A DNA stretch of 64,000 nt. Origin: Melieria omissa. Its lineage: Eukaryota; Arthropoda; Insecta; Diptera; Ulidiidae. Positions 20,084 through 30,408 of this stretch are shown here, in pieces. A program made the position numbers and the translations under genes. The notes below the pieces were generated by a model. It was not told the origin of the DNA. It saw only the letters and a program-made list of their open reading frames with translations, and ran no database searches. The stretch is taken from contig OZ020267.1 in NCBI GenBank assembly GCA_963971225.1, forward strand, positions 88,277,648-88,341,647. The letters run 5' to 3'. Positions within the stretch are counted from its first letter, which is position 1. Each line of letters starts with the position of its first letter.

Positions 20084-20683
20084 TAACAGCCCGATTCTGT
20101 ACACTTGATAAATTCACCATATTGACTATTTGTCAAGTTTTTATTATTTGTCAAGAATCGGTATTCTATCCCAAAAATAAAAGCTCTTTTCTTGATAAAT
20201 TGTCAAAAGTGTGAATGCTATTGACAACAGCATACAAATTGAAATTTTGCCTATTGAAAATGGAAGAATTGTGCATGTTTACACTTTTACATCAGAGAAA
20301 ATAAAAAAAAATGCCGTTACCTCCCACGAATTATTTTTTGTATGCAAAAAGCGCCTATTGTGATGAAACTATTAAAAAAAAACGTACGAACTTATTTCCA
20401 GCCCAGCCAGGATGCGAACCAGGGGCGCTCGGTATGAGAAGCCAGCGCGTACCCGCTGGGCTATCAAGGCCGGTTTTTTTCTGCAAAACTTACTTTAGTT
20501 AAACTTTTTGTCTTATTTTTTGACAATTTGACAAATGTCGCATATTCACCTTATGTTGAATTAAATGAGCTTTTTACTTTATCAATGTTGCATCAGAATA
20601 CCAGCAAAGCTTTTGCTTGATAAAAATCTTGACAAAATTTCTTGATAAAAAATTTGTCAAGAATACACAGAATCAGGCTGTAA
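20084..20683. mobile_element. PIF/Harbinger-type MITE (TAA duplication)
   Basis: Inverted ends CAGCCCGATTCTGT / ACAGAATCAGGCTG (20087-20680) are flanked by TAA on both sides. TTGTCAAG motifs are repeated near both ends. A 3-bp TWA/TAA duplication with GC-rich tips fits PIF/Harbinger. It contains a tRNA-like sequence on the minus strand. It interrupts palindromic element A. Confidence 0.85.
20399..20473 (-). repeat. tRNA-like sequence, second copy
   Basis: The minus strand reads GATAGCCCAGCGGGTACGCG (A-box region) and CCTGGTTCGCATCCTGG (B box with T stem). It is close to the copy at 15631-15710. Acceptor pairing is poor. Probably a SINE head or tRNA pseudogene. Confidence 0.6.
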
Positions 20684-21148
20684 ATCTTAAAACCAGTGGA
20701 GCTCATTTATTTTATCTATAAAAAAACCATTCGAAAATGTATAATTTAAAAAAATGGTAAACAAATTCAATTTTTTTCAACTTTCATCGTCAGTAACTTC
20801 CCCAAATCTCATCGGATTTGGACAATCCATGTATCGGAAAGGCTAGTAAATCACCTTCTGAACGACGGGCACATGTGTTAGTCGGATGGTTGCTTTACGA
20901 GATATGTGCTCATAACTGAAATAAGAGCTGAAAAACGTGTTTTCGAAGATTTTTCGAAAATGCTTCTTAAGAAAATGTTTTGATTTTCAGTTTCGTGTTC
21001 AGCAGCCAAAAATAAGTCTAAAAAATACTTTTATTTTGAATACTTCCCCGCATTTCTTCCCTTTAAATGAAACACTGTTATGAAAAATAATGCAAAAAAT
21101 CTCCGCTTTTAAAATTTAATTTCGTGTTTGATGTTTATTTGCGTTAAA

Positions 21149-22286
21149 ATGTCTTTGCATGCAACAAAAAGTGAGGTGTGAAAATTTTTCCAAAAACTAA
21201 TGAAGGACTCGCGAAGTGCAAAACGTGTGCGAAGTATATAAAAACCAGCGAAAATACAACTAATTTATTTGGACACATTAAAGCCAATAAAAACAAACAT
21301 AAATACATTTGTGAAAAACATTTTCCTTAAAAGTCTTCAACAAATTCTATAGGTAATATTCTATTCTAATTCTATAGGTATAATTGGTCTTGTTCTTCCT
21401 CTGCTGCTCAAACTTGCAGTACAAAAAATGATCCACAAACCATTAAGCACTGCATCGCAACCTTTCATGGGTACCAAGAAGGAGGAACAAAACAATTAAA
21501 AAATAACTGAAGGAATTCTTTATATGATCTGTCTTGATAGCCAACCACTCTCGATTGTAGAAAATTAAGGATTTGTGCATCTTATGAAAATAGTGAAAGG
21601 TGTCGCATATGTACATACAAAATTCCAACTCAAAAATCGTTCGCTGAGATTTTAAATAAAAAAATATGAGTTTGTTTCTGGCATATTTAACCCGGCGTTG
21701 GTGTGGTGGAAACAAATTACATTATTTGAAGTCAACTTACAATTATATGAAGACAACTTATAAATATCAGTATTTTTCGTTTATATTTGTTATATTTTGT
21801 ACCTATTTTATTTTACAAATTGCTTGCACATGAAGTGTTTTTGTATTTTCTTACGTAAAAATAAATGAAGAATAATATATAATTGCTATATTTTATATTT
21901 GTGTTCTTTCGTGAGGTTGCTGCCATATAAAGTTTTGGGGTATGTCATACACCACACCAATGCCGGGTTAAGGAAAAAATATCGTTGGTCCAACACGTTT
22001 GTTGGACAACAGATGTGTGGACAGAATTTCATCAAACAAAAAGTTTTGGGTATTATATTCATTTCAATAATGATGAACACGGCAAAATGAAATTGGAGTC
22101 TGGGACTCTCAGTATATACAAAATAAATGAACGAGATACAGGAGAAAACTAAGCTAAAAAATTAAAAGAAGTTTGTGCGAAATGAAATATCAAAGAAGAA
22201 GAAGATCGTTGCGGTCGTAACTGATGGTGGCACCAACATGGTCAAGGCTGTAGAGTTAGCATTTGAAAAATGGAAGCACACTTATT
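21149..22286 (+). pseudogene. hAT 2 transposase, N-terminal half
   Basis: The ATG at 21149 starts a BED-type zinc finger: KSEV-KFFQK, then in the next frame AKCKTCAKYIKTSENTTNLF and GHIKANKNKH. Later come MICLDSQPLSIVEN and GFVHLMKIV (about 21500-21600). After a TTAA MITE, WTTDVWTEFHQTKSFGYYIH (first catalytic Asp in TTD) and VTDGGTNMVKAVELAF (second catalytic region) follow to 22286. Stops and frameshifts are common. The gene is cut by the Harbinger insertion at 22287. Confidence 0.85.
21687..21971. mobile_element. TTAA MITE, CCCGG-type (277 bp)
   Basis: TTAA at 21687-21690 and 21968-21971 flanks inverted ends CCCGGCGTTGGTGTGGTG / CACCACACCAATGCCGGG with one mismatch. No coding. It sits in the hAT 2 transposase gene. 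Confidence 0.9.
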
Positions 22287-22497
22287 CAGCCCTGTTCCAG
22301 AATCCGAATCGGATTCGAATCGAAATGAAATCCGATTCCGATTTGAAGAGGTGTTCTGCAATCCGAACGGAATTGTCACATTCGAAGTTTATTTCGATTC
22401 CGATTGGTAGCAAACAAACAAACCTTCAATCAGCTGTTTGCTTGAAATGATGAAATGAAAAAGCCAATTGTAAAATTTTGTGAGATTTTTTATTTTA

Positions 22498-23228
22498 TTA
22501 AGGGGCACAACTAGTTTGAAATTTTGAAAATTTGGTTTTTTGTTTTATTTCATATTTTTATAGTATAACTATCATAGAAAAAGTATACGAACGGATTTTG
22601 TCGAATTCGTAAAAGTCTCTGAGATACAGAGCCTCAAATCCGTCTCGTTCACTACGCGGTAACACGGTTTTAAAACTTTAAACGCGTTTTTCTCAAAACT
22701 ACATTTTTCAAATTTGCTGCAGCTGTAACTTGATAACAAATCATCCGATTGACTTGAGTCTTTTTTTAGATTATTGTGTATTTGTTTTTCAATACAATGA
22801 CCCTCCAGTTTAATGATAGGATGAAAAGTATAATTATGCCAGGCCAGAAACCATCAGATTTTTCAGCAAAATTTTAATTTTTTTTTCAAAAAACCGCCAT
22901 TTTGTTGCATTTTATTTTTTTTTACAACCGAGGGTCATTGTATAGGAAATATAACCTAGTTATGTAAAATTTTTGGTTTTTTTGATTTCAGGCACTGCGA
23001 AGGCTACAATCACTGCAGCAGTGGGAGAACGTTTTTTTTTAAGACTCAGGAGATGGTGGATAATTTGCTGAAAATCGAATATTTTCATTTGAAAAAATTA
23101 CTTTGTATTCATTATTTATGCATAAATATATCCGCAAAATTTTAAAACATTCGATGCAATACTTCACAAAATTCAAAATTCACAAAAATCTCCTTTTTTC
23201 AGGCGGCCAAACTAGTTGTGCCCCTTAA
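22498..23228. mobile_element. TTAA MITE, GGGG-type (723 bp)
   Basis: TTAA at 22498-22501 and 23225-23228 flanks inverted ends GGGGCACAACTAGTTTG / CAAACTAGTTGTGCCCC. An internal inverted pair surrounds AATACAATGACCCTC (about 22791) and GAGGGTCATTGTAT (about 22930). No coding. It lies within the Harbinger element. Confidence 0.9.
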
Positions 23229-23408
23229 ATGAGTTCGGTTATTTTATTGGCAGTATTGCTTTTGCCGTTGAAAAAGTAAAGCGCAGAACTTTGCGAGGCC
23301 ACAGCAATCCGATGGAATTGCCAGATTCTTCGTAACTAGTACAAGTAACGCCTTAACAAAGCAGCATTCAACATGATCTTGATCGAAGTAAAACTTTTTC
23401 TTCGGCAA

Positions 23409-23525
23409 TGCTCCATCCCGCCAGAATTGGAATTGGCGACGGCTTTGCGATTTCTTGCCGAAGGAGGCTTTTAACGTTTGGTAGAAAAGATCTCATCCAT
23501 TTCGGAAAATGTGCGCTTATTAAAA
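23409..23525 (+). pseudogene. PIF/Harbinger nuclease fragment
   Basis: The + strand reads CSIPPELELATALRFLAEGGF, one stop, then RLVEKISSISENVRLLK. Harbinger nucleases carry an LxPE-KL-ATLRFLA-G-F motif upstream of the catalytic core. Only this N-terminal block is left; no DDE residues are seen. Confidence 0.55.
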
Positions 23526-23592
23526 GGTCCACCGCCGGTCGCTAAAGCTTCTCTTCTTTATGCGCCAGCTTCCTTCTTACCTCACTTCTTAA

Positions 23593-23796
23593 TCAACCCA
23601 GGTGCATTGTTGAAAAGCTTTTTACAAAATGAATTGATTGATAGTGTAAGGGAGTGGAAAAAGGTGAGAAGTAATCTTTTTCCACTCCCTTACACTTTTT
23701 GTTGGTAGTCCTTGCCCGTTCAGCGACTGCGACTTTGACGCCTTCGCAGAATCCTTTCGTGATATCTACATTCTTCTCCATAAAATACAAGAGCAT
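23593..23796 (-). pseudogene. Possible Myb/SANT-like Harbinger protein fragment
   Basis: The minus strand encodes MLLYFMEKNVDITKGF, then a shifted KVAVAERARTTNKKCKGVEKD. A start such as (L/F)LxFMExNPxLAKG is typical of the Myb/SANT-like DNA-binding partner coded by Harbinger elements. The C-terminal part overlaps a perfect hairpin, so the fragment ends in an inverted duplication. Moderately uncertain. Confidence 0.45.
23643..23696. repeat. Perfect 21-bp hairpin
   Basis: AGTGTAAGGGAGTGGAAAAA+G (23643-23663) is the exact complement of 23676-23696, with a 12-nt loop GTGAGAAGTAAT. Both arms derive from the Myb/SANT-like reading, so a short stretch was copied in inverted orientation. Confidence 0.85.
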
Positions 23797-24211
23797 TTTG
23801 CTCTGGTCAGCTGTCTTATGCTTTCCCCTGATTAAAAATAAATTTATTAGTCTTATCTAACACGATGTTTAATTTATTTGCTTACATTTTCGTTATTTGT
23901 TTTCATTTTGCTGCTTTCAATTCCACCAGCTTTTTGTTTACCGGAATATTTTCGACAAAAATTTCCGATAATCGGAATGCAGAACACCATATTTCCGATT
24001 CAAATTCGTTCGGACTTAATCGGAATTGAGAACAGGGTTGCATCGGAAAATATTTCCGATAATCGGAATGTAGAACACCGACGCACAGTGGGTATTTGAT
24101 GCCCAAAATGGCGATTAATTAAAAAATGAAATTAAAATATCTTGATAATATTTGGTATGGGCGAAAAGTAGATAAAATTGTGCATCACTGGGTGAAAAAA
24201 TTAATTACACT

Positions 24212-25432
24212 ACTCGACACGAAAAATGCTCCTAAAAATAAAAGTATTTTTTAGACTAATATTTGGCTGCTGAACACGAAACTGAAAATCAAAACATTTT
24301 CTTAAGAAGCGTTTTCGAAAAATCTTCGAAAAACACGTTTTCCCCTCTTATTTCAGTTATGAGCAGATATCTCGTAAGCCAACCATCCGACTAACACATG
24401 TGGCCAGTCGTTCAGAAGGTAATTAACTAGCCTTCCCAACGATATATGGATTGTCCAAAACCGATGTGATTTGGGGAAGTTACTGACGATGAAAGTTAAA
24501 AATTTAATTTGTTGACCTTTTTCAAAAATTATACATTTTCGAATGGTTTTTTTATAGATAAAATAAATGAGCTTCATTTACCATTCATCATTAATTACAC
24601 CGTGCGAAAACATTTTTTTATTTTTCCGAGACCCATCCAAGTGTTGATATAGGCGTGAAACTAGAGGTCATTTATAATATCCGGGCATAGTCAGTTTTTC
24701 ATTTTCTGACCCAAAAACCTTCTTTTACAGCCCTATTCTGGCAACCGAAACAATAGTCACCTCGGTAACAATTGAATACTTGGTAACAATTGTCACTTTT
24801 TGGTATTCTGGGGCAAATTCAAAAGCTCAAAAGGTGACAATTGTTTCGAAATTTGTTACCTCCGTAGGAGCAGGTGACAAGCATACAAAAATTATAAAAT
24901 TCAAATTTCGTATTCAAATGCGCCTTGAGAAACTGAAAAAAAATGCTTCAGCTGCTCCTGCGTCGCGACGTGTCGTGCGCTTAAACTTAGGAACTCTAGA
25001 AACTAAAGGAATATATACATACATTGTGAAGAAACTAAAAAAAAAAGACTTGCTTCGCCAGATTTTCTGCATTTGCCTTTTTTTGTTTGTTTATTTTTTT
25101 ACAGTTTGACAGAAAAAATACAAAAAACAGCTGTTTTGATGGAAAAAAAGCTTTCACCTCGAGTGGTGAATTGTTTGAACTTTCTTCTTGTCACCATTTT
25201 TCCAGAATACGAAAACAATCAAATTCAATTCAATTGTTACGGGGGGTAACAGTTGTTACGGTAGTGCCAGAATAGGGCTGTTAAAGGACTTTAAAATTTT
25301 AAGGATATACACATTTTAAAGATTTTTCGAAAATGCTTCTTAAGAAAATTTTTTTATTTTCAGTTTCGTGTTCAGGAGCCAAATATTAGTCTAAAAAATA
25401 CTTTTGTTTTTAGGAGCACGCGATGAACCCAA
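24212..25432. mobile_element. Palindromic foldback element B
   Basis: Related to element A: left arm 24212-24720 (CACTACTCGACACG, AGACTAATATTTGG, TTACTGACGATGAAAG), right arm 25281-25432 ending TTTTTAGGAGCACGCGATGA. The right tip keeps GGGTTCATCGCG, which the left tip has lost. It is split by a Harbinger-type MITE at 24728-25280. Non-coding. Confidence 0.7.
24725..25283. mobile_element. PIF/Harbinger-type MITE (TTA duplication)
   Basis: Inverted ends CAGCCCTATTCTGGCA / GTGCCAGAATAGGGCTG (24728-25280, 553 bp) with TTA on both sides. GTAACAATTG motifs are repeated near both ends. A short open frame inside has no match I recognise. Confidence 0.85.
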
Positions 25433-25640
25433 TAGTGTTATCTACATTGAACGGTGTTGTCACAATGCACTTTGCAAAATGCATATTTGTTCATTGCCAC
25501 GTTGTGTTTAGAGCGCGTTACGCATTTGCCAGTGATTTGAAGTGCTTTTTTTAATATCATTCTTGAAAAACCTAATTTTTTTAATATGGAACCTTCAACC
25601 TCAGGTATTGTACCAATGTTTAAACACAATTATGTTTGTA
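25433..25640. other. Transib-internal DNA, no clear gene
   Basis: A possible + strand start MEPSTSGIVPMFKHNYVCRI occurs near 25587, which could be the beginning of an element protein, but nothing downstream confirms it. Confidence 0.3.
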
Positions 25641-26126
25641 GAATATGTGTATTAATAATTTATAGGAACCGATCGAGGATGTCGGTTTGCTCTTCGAGAG
25701 GTGGGGGCAGTCTACCGCTCTTTGGTCCGGAATTGGACTTGTACGAGCATGACCTTTGACTTTAGGAATTGCTGAAGCCGTTCCACCCGAGAGGGAGATC
25801 TTGTAGATCTTGGCGTTTATACCCGATCAGTCCGACGCCTGCGGGATTTGCAGCGCTTAGAGCAAGTCGCACTGGATTGGCGACTGACCTCTTTTCGGAC
25901 CCGGGATGGAGGAGGTGCAATGAGGAACTGTGGGGAAATGCAATTTCCGTCAATTACTGTGAATGTGGACCGAGTGGCGTCAAGCCAACGCTCTTGTTGA
26001 ACCTTTTTTCTCTGTTTCATTAGAGGCGAAAGGCATCCTGCGGGATCAAAACGGTTAGCAACGAAGGGGGAATTCGCCGGTTTGGGAATGAGTTTGCAGG
26101 AGTGGTGGGTTCAAAGTGACTTTCCA

Positions 26127-26725
26127 TTACTTCCTGGGTTGAAACCCTACGGGACTGAGGGCGGCAATCACTTGTGAAAGGGCTTTCTTTAGTGCGGGAG
26201 GATTATTTCGAAGCGCGGGACCAGTATGCATATGGCTATTGTGTGCGTCTGTGGCACGTGTCAAATGCGAAGAAGAGGGTACTGGCCCGCTTAATACCCA
26301 ACCGAATATCGTATGCTGAGCAAGTAAGCTGCCACATACATTCCGGTGGATACCTTCGAGCATGATCTGCGGGATGAGATCACTGCCAATCACTAAATCG
26401 ATCTGCGCTGTCTTGAAGGGATTTGGATCAGCGAGATTTAGCATGGCGAAATTTTTCATATTAGGGGGTGTATGTGACGAGTTGGGAGAAATTTCGTAAG
26501 CTCTTGGAGCACGATAGCTTACACGGGCAGTTCCGTGCTAGTTTGAGGGACTGCCAATGTCAAGAAGTATGTATGATTGGCATTTTGCACAATCTGACGT
26601 AAGGGGGATTTCTTGATTGGCAATTTGAGGCGATTCTGGACCTTCGAGAAGATGAAGGTACGCTGAGAGGCTTGGTCGATCAACGCTCGAACTTTAAACA
26701 ACTTTCCTGCGTGCTCAATAGACAC
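26127..26725 (-). pseudogene. BEL/Pao protease (A17) region
   Basis: 26725-26519 reads VRALIDQASQRTFIFSKV and LKLPIKKSPL: the protease active-site block (LDQGSQ/LDSASQ in the family). 26459-26127 reads LADPNPFKTAQIDLVIGSDL and HRNVCGSLLAQHTIFGWVLSG, the conserved A17 block before RT. A frameshift separates the two. In the family this peptidase processes the gag-pol product. Confidence 0.85.
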
Positions 26726-26987
26726 CAGTGCCGTAGGCGGGGTTGCGCATCCGAAAGGGGGGAATGAGTTGCGGAGTTGCTATGCCATCGTTTTGGAGCT
26801 GTTGCCACCTGTGGAGTGGTCGAATGTGACCAGTTAGGAGTTTGAGAGGGTTGCGCATTGCCTTTGGGGAAATGAAGCATGGAATGGTACTTCGTTTGCC
26901 AATATACGCACGAAAAATAGCTTGTACAATTCTTAAGAAGGTGTGGTGGCTACATCTGCCAGGCAACTTAGGCAGAGATTCTGCTTC

Positions 26988-27644
26988 TTAAGGGGGTCGT
27001 CTACGTACAAAGTTTTACAAAATCGTTTTTTTTTTACATAATTTTCATTTGGAAGATGTGAGGAATGTTATATCCAAAGGATTTGGGTAAACTCTTCACG
27101 GTGTTTCCGCACGCTCCCTGTGAACTTTAAACCCGTTTTCCCGAAAGTCGTATTTTTCTAACTTGCACGATTTTAAGAAAAGTTTTACACGCATCGATTC
27201 GATTTCTTTTTTTACTTGCTCAGAAAACATCTCGCTATGATTAGACACGAGCTTTTGACAAAATATTGTTTTTTTATTATAACAAGCCATAAACATTTGA
27301 AAAAAGAGAGAAAAATAACTTTTTTTTTCAAAAATGTCCACCATTTCGAGAGATTTTTGAATTTTACAAAAAGCTCGTGTCTAAGCATAGCTGATGTAAT
27401 ATCAATTATAGATTGGTTGGCCCAAAATCGTGCAGGGAAATTGATATCAAAATTCTGATGAAGGCACGTTCAAGGTCATCCTACACTCGAATATGTAGAA
27501 ATATAATTTTTATGACCTTGCCTCTTGAAAGTTTACGATTAAATAAACAAAAAACAAGTGAGTGAATATCTTTTTTCGTTCCTTCGTAATAAATGTTAAG
27601 AAACAGGCTCGAAAATCGGGCCGCTACGTAGACGACCCCCTTAA
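26988..27644. mobile_element. TTAA MITE, GGGG-type (649 bp)
   Basis: TTAA at 26988-26991 and 27641-27644 flanks perfect inverted ends GGGGGTCGTCTACGTA. An internal inverted pair surrounds AGACACGAGCTTTT (about 27241) and AAAAGCTCGTGTCT (about 27370). Non-coding. It lies between gag and the protease of the BEL element. Confidence 0.92.
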
Positions 27645-28810
27645 CGTATTTTAATCGACTCTGGGGGGTGAGTCCTTTGAAGCTCTGGTCCGTATGGGAT
27701 GATTTGCGTTGCAGAGTTTGCACGCGAAGTCGCTTTGCACTTCAATGCGATAATTAAGGGATTTGTGTGGCCGATTTCGGAGGACTTTGCAAGTAGAGGG
27801 TTGTGATTTCGGCTTAGCGGGACGAGTGCTTTGCAGCCGTTCACGTACCTCATATCTGCCGGTCAGGAACTCATCCATTTGCGACCAGGGTGGCAGATCC
27901 TTCCGGAATGTCAATGATTGCTCCCATAGAGCAAGTGTCTCTTGGGGCAATTTATATAAACTAGCAGCGGATCCCAATTGCCTGTATCTACGGCCTGGGA
28001 ATTTAGTACTGACAGACAATTGTTTATGGTGTTCTGGATCCGCTGAAGTGCCTCACTAGTTTCGGTGTGGCAGGAGCGATATTTAAAAGGGATCTGATTT
28101 GTGTATCAATGAGCATGCGTTTGTTTTCGAAGCGTGACTTTAAAGCTTCCCACGCGAGTCCGAAATTCTCATCGGTTAATGCATATTGCTTAACAATAGC
28201 ACCGGCTTTGCCTTGCGTTTTGTATCGGAGGTGATACAATTGTTGGGCTGGAGTGAGCTGGGGGAGGTTGATGTAAACTGCAGTAAACATGTCCTGGAAG
28301 GACGGCCACTGCTCATACCCTCCGAAGAAGGTTTCGGTATCACAAGGTGGAACTTGTAGGCAAATGTAGGGGATATTTGCTAGTTCTAGGAGTCGAACAT
28401 CTGAGCCATGCACAAATCGTATTGGTCTGTGCAGGCATCGATTTTTTGCCTAGCCGACTCTTTGAAACCGTCGGGCTGGCTGTTGTCTTCAGCAATGAAG
28501 ACTGCCTCATGTGCGCGCATAAGCCTCTCCCATTGGGCTTGCTGCTTAATTTGAACCAGGGATTTGGTCAAGTCGTCAATGGGAGCCGATGAAAATTGTG
28601 TGCATAATAGCACGAGTCTGTCGTACTCGAAAGTAAATTTGGCAACACTAGGATCGGTTGCTTTGGGACTAGGGAGTTTGGAGCGCGTGTTGGGTGGCTC
28701 CCGAGTGACAGGAACTGTCAAATGTGCTTTAGATGATTTTGCATATCTGGAGGACGGAGTCTCCATTGTGATGTGATACTTTGTTGTTTAGGGGATCGCT
28801 CAACAGGCAT
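27645..28810 (-). pseudogene. BEL/Pao gag
   Basis: The ATG at 28810 gives MPVERSPKQQSIT, then frameshifts. Core blocks follow: FEYDRLVLLCTQFSSAPIDD, LMRAHEAVFIAE; then PSFQDMFTAVYINLPQLTPA, YHLRYKTQGKAGAIVKQYAL, ENFGLAWEALKSRFENKR (the Pao gag domain); and SLYKLPQETLALWEQSL, CKLCNANHPIRTR (first knuckle). The second knuckle is beyond the MITE. Gag forms the particle shell and binds RNA. Several frameshifts make it non-functional. Confidence 0.85.
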
Positions 28811-29410
28811 TTTGCTTAGAAAAGCTTGAAAGCGGTTTAAAACCTGATTGACAATAAATAAGTAATAGGGTTATGGGGAATACACCTGTGGTCTAACCGC
28901 GTCCGCGCGAACGATATTTAAGACTAGGAAAGGGTACACAAAAGTGTAAAAAATTGCCAATACGAGTTTATATTCCTGTTGAGTGTAAACGGTTATAAAA
29001 GTGTATGCAAAAGTGTAGAGAAATATGTACACTTAGCAGAAAAAGTCTGCGTACACAAACTTAAATTTTCTTCTCTTCATAAAAAATCAATGAATAAATA
29101 AATTTTTTAATTAACATTAATTTTTTATTGAAACAAAAATTTGTTTTAAGGACTGTATCGAAAATTATAAATACACTTTAAAAATCATATAAAGTGGGCT
29201 ATGCAATGCTGGTTGCTCGGCAATATCGGTTTTTAGATTCTAGAGGTTCAAATTGTTATTTTCGTGAAACAGTTTTTGTAGTATATCGAAGTGCTTAAAA
29301 CTGAGAGAACTTTCCGCAAAACTTCGTCAGGATATTTTGTCCAAATAGGCATCAACCAAAGGAATGTCGTATAGAAAACTAGCAAATGTTAGCCTGTTCG
29401 CTGTGCAAAA

Positions 29411-29451
29411 ACCATTCGCCGGTATACTACACAAGTATACCGGCGAATGGT
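29411..29451. repeat. Perfect 18-bp hairpin in the transposase
   Basis: ACCATTCGCCGGTATACT (29411-29428) is exactly complementary to 29434-29451, with a 5-nt loop. It falls between HTH1 and the GRKKG linker, a region where the protein looks disrupted. Confidence 0.85.
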
Positions 29452-30408
29452 GTGCAGGACAAGGTCGTAAAAAGGGTGCGTCCCAACCATTACTAGATAC
29501 TAAGATATGTGCCTTGTTTAAAAAAAAAGGAGATATCCGTACGGGATTGCGCAAAAAAGCCGGAACGAGTGCAGCAATGGTCCAACGTGCCAAGAAGAGA
29601 AACCAGTTGGGAACATGTAAAAAGCAAAGGGAGCCAAAACGAAGCACTCAGCAAGGCGCGCAGGTGAAAACCGGATCCCGAAAATTGTACGACTATATTT
29701 GTAGGCAAAAATTTGATTGCATCATAATGGACGACGAAACATACGTGAAATTGGAGTACAAAACGCTGCCAGGACCCCAATTCTACGCAGTTCCGAAAGG
29801 CAGTGAAATTTCAAAAGCTGACAAATCAATTTTTTGCGAAAAATTTGACAATAAGCTTCTTGTTTGGCAAGCAATATGCAAGTGTGAAAAAATGTCGACT
29901 CCATACTTCACGCACAAGCGCCTGAACGCTGAAATGTACCTAAATGAGTGCCTCAAGTAGAGATTGCTGCCGTTGGGGAAAAACACACTGGCAAGACTTG
30001 GTTTTGGGCCGACTTAGCTTCTTGCCATTATGCTAAGCCAGTACTAACGTGGTATGAAGAGAATAACATAAAGTTCGTTAAGAAACACATGAATCCTCCA
30101 AAGTATCCAGAGATACGCCCTATCGAAAAATTCTGGGCGTTGATGAAGAGGGACCTGAAGGGGGAAAAAAGATCTAAACCGGCTGAATCCGTTAAACAAT
30201 TTAAAAAAGATTGGAATAGTGTTAACAAAAAATTAGATTCTAGCTGTGTCCAAAATTTAAAAAAGGACCTCGACACAAAGATTAAAAATGTGGGTTAGGT
30301 TAGGTTAGGTAGGGAAGGGTGTGTGCGGCAGGACCGCACTTCCACTCGGAGGCCACAATGGCCCATTGTGAATCCCTTCGTATGGTGTTCTGGAGCCAAC
30401 CAATAGTC

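Larger units (their letters stand above)
19312..21036. mobile_element. Palindromic foldback element A
   Basis: Starting CACTACTCGACA near 19315, the left half (to about 19870) is an inverted copy of the right half (from about 19870 to 21036), apart from a nested MITE at 20087-20680. Shared landmarks include AGTATTTTTTAGACTAAT, CAACCATCCGACTAACA, GGGGAAGTTACTGACGATGA and TTACACCGTGCGAAAA. A related, shorter copy lies at 24212-25432. No protein is coded. It sits in the 5' part of hAT 2. Precise tips are uncertain. Confidence 0.75.
25640..29029 (-). mobile_element. BEL/Pao retrotransposon, 3'-truncated
   Basis: The minus strand carries gag, protease and the start of pol of a BEL/Pao element, beginning near 28810 and fading out near 25640. 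No RT, RNase H or integrase is found, so the 3' part is missing. About 28811-29029 is the 5' UTR/LTR side. A TTAA MITE (26992-27640) and, in the UTR/LTR, a Tc1 (29030-37769) have inserted. The left limit is approximate. Confidence 0.75.

Noticed and set aside
30289..30305. TTAGG repeats as an interstitial telomere
   Set aside because: Only three units, and they are exactly the 3' tail of a LINE bounded by a duplication.
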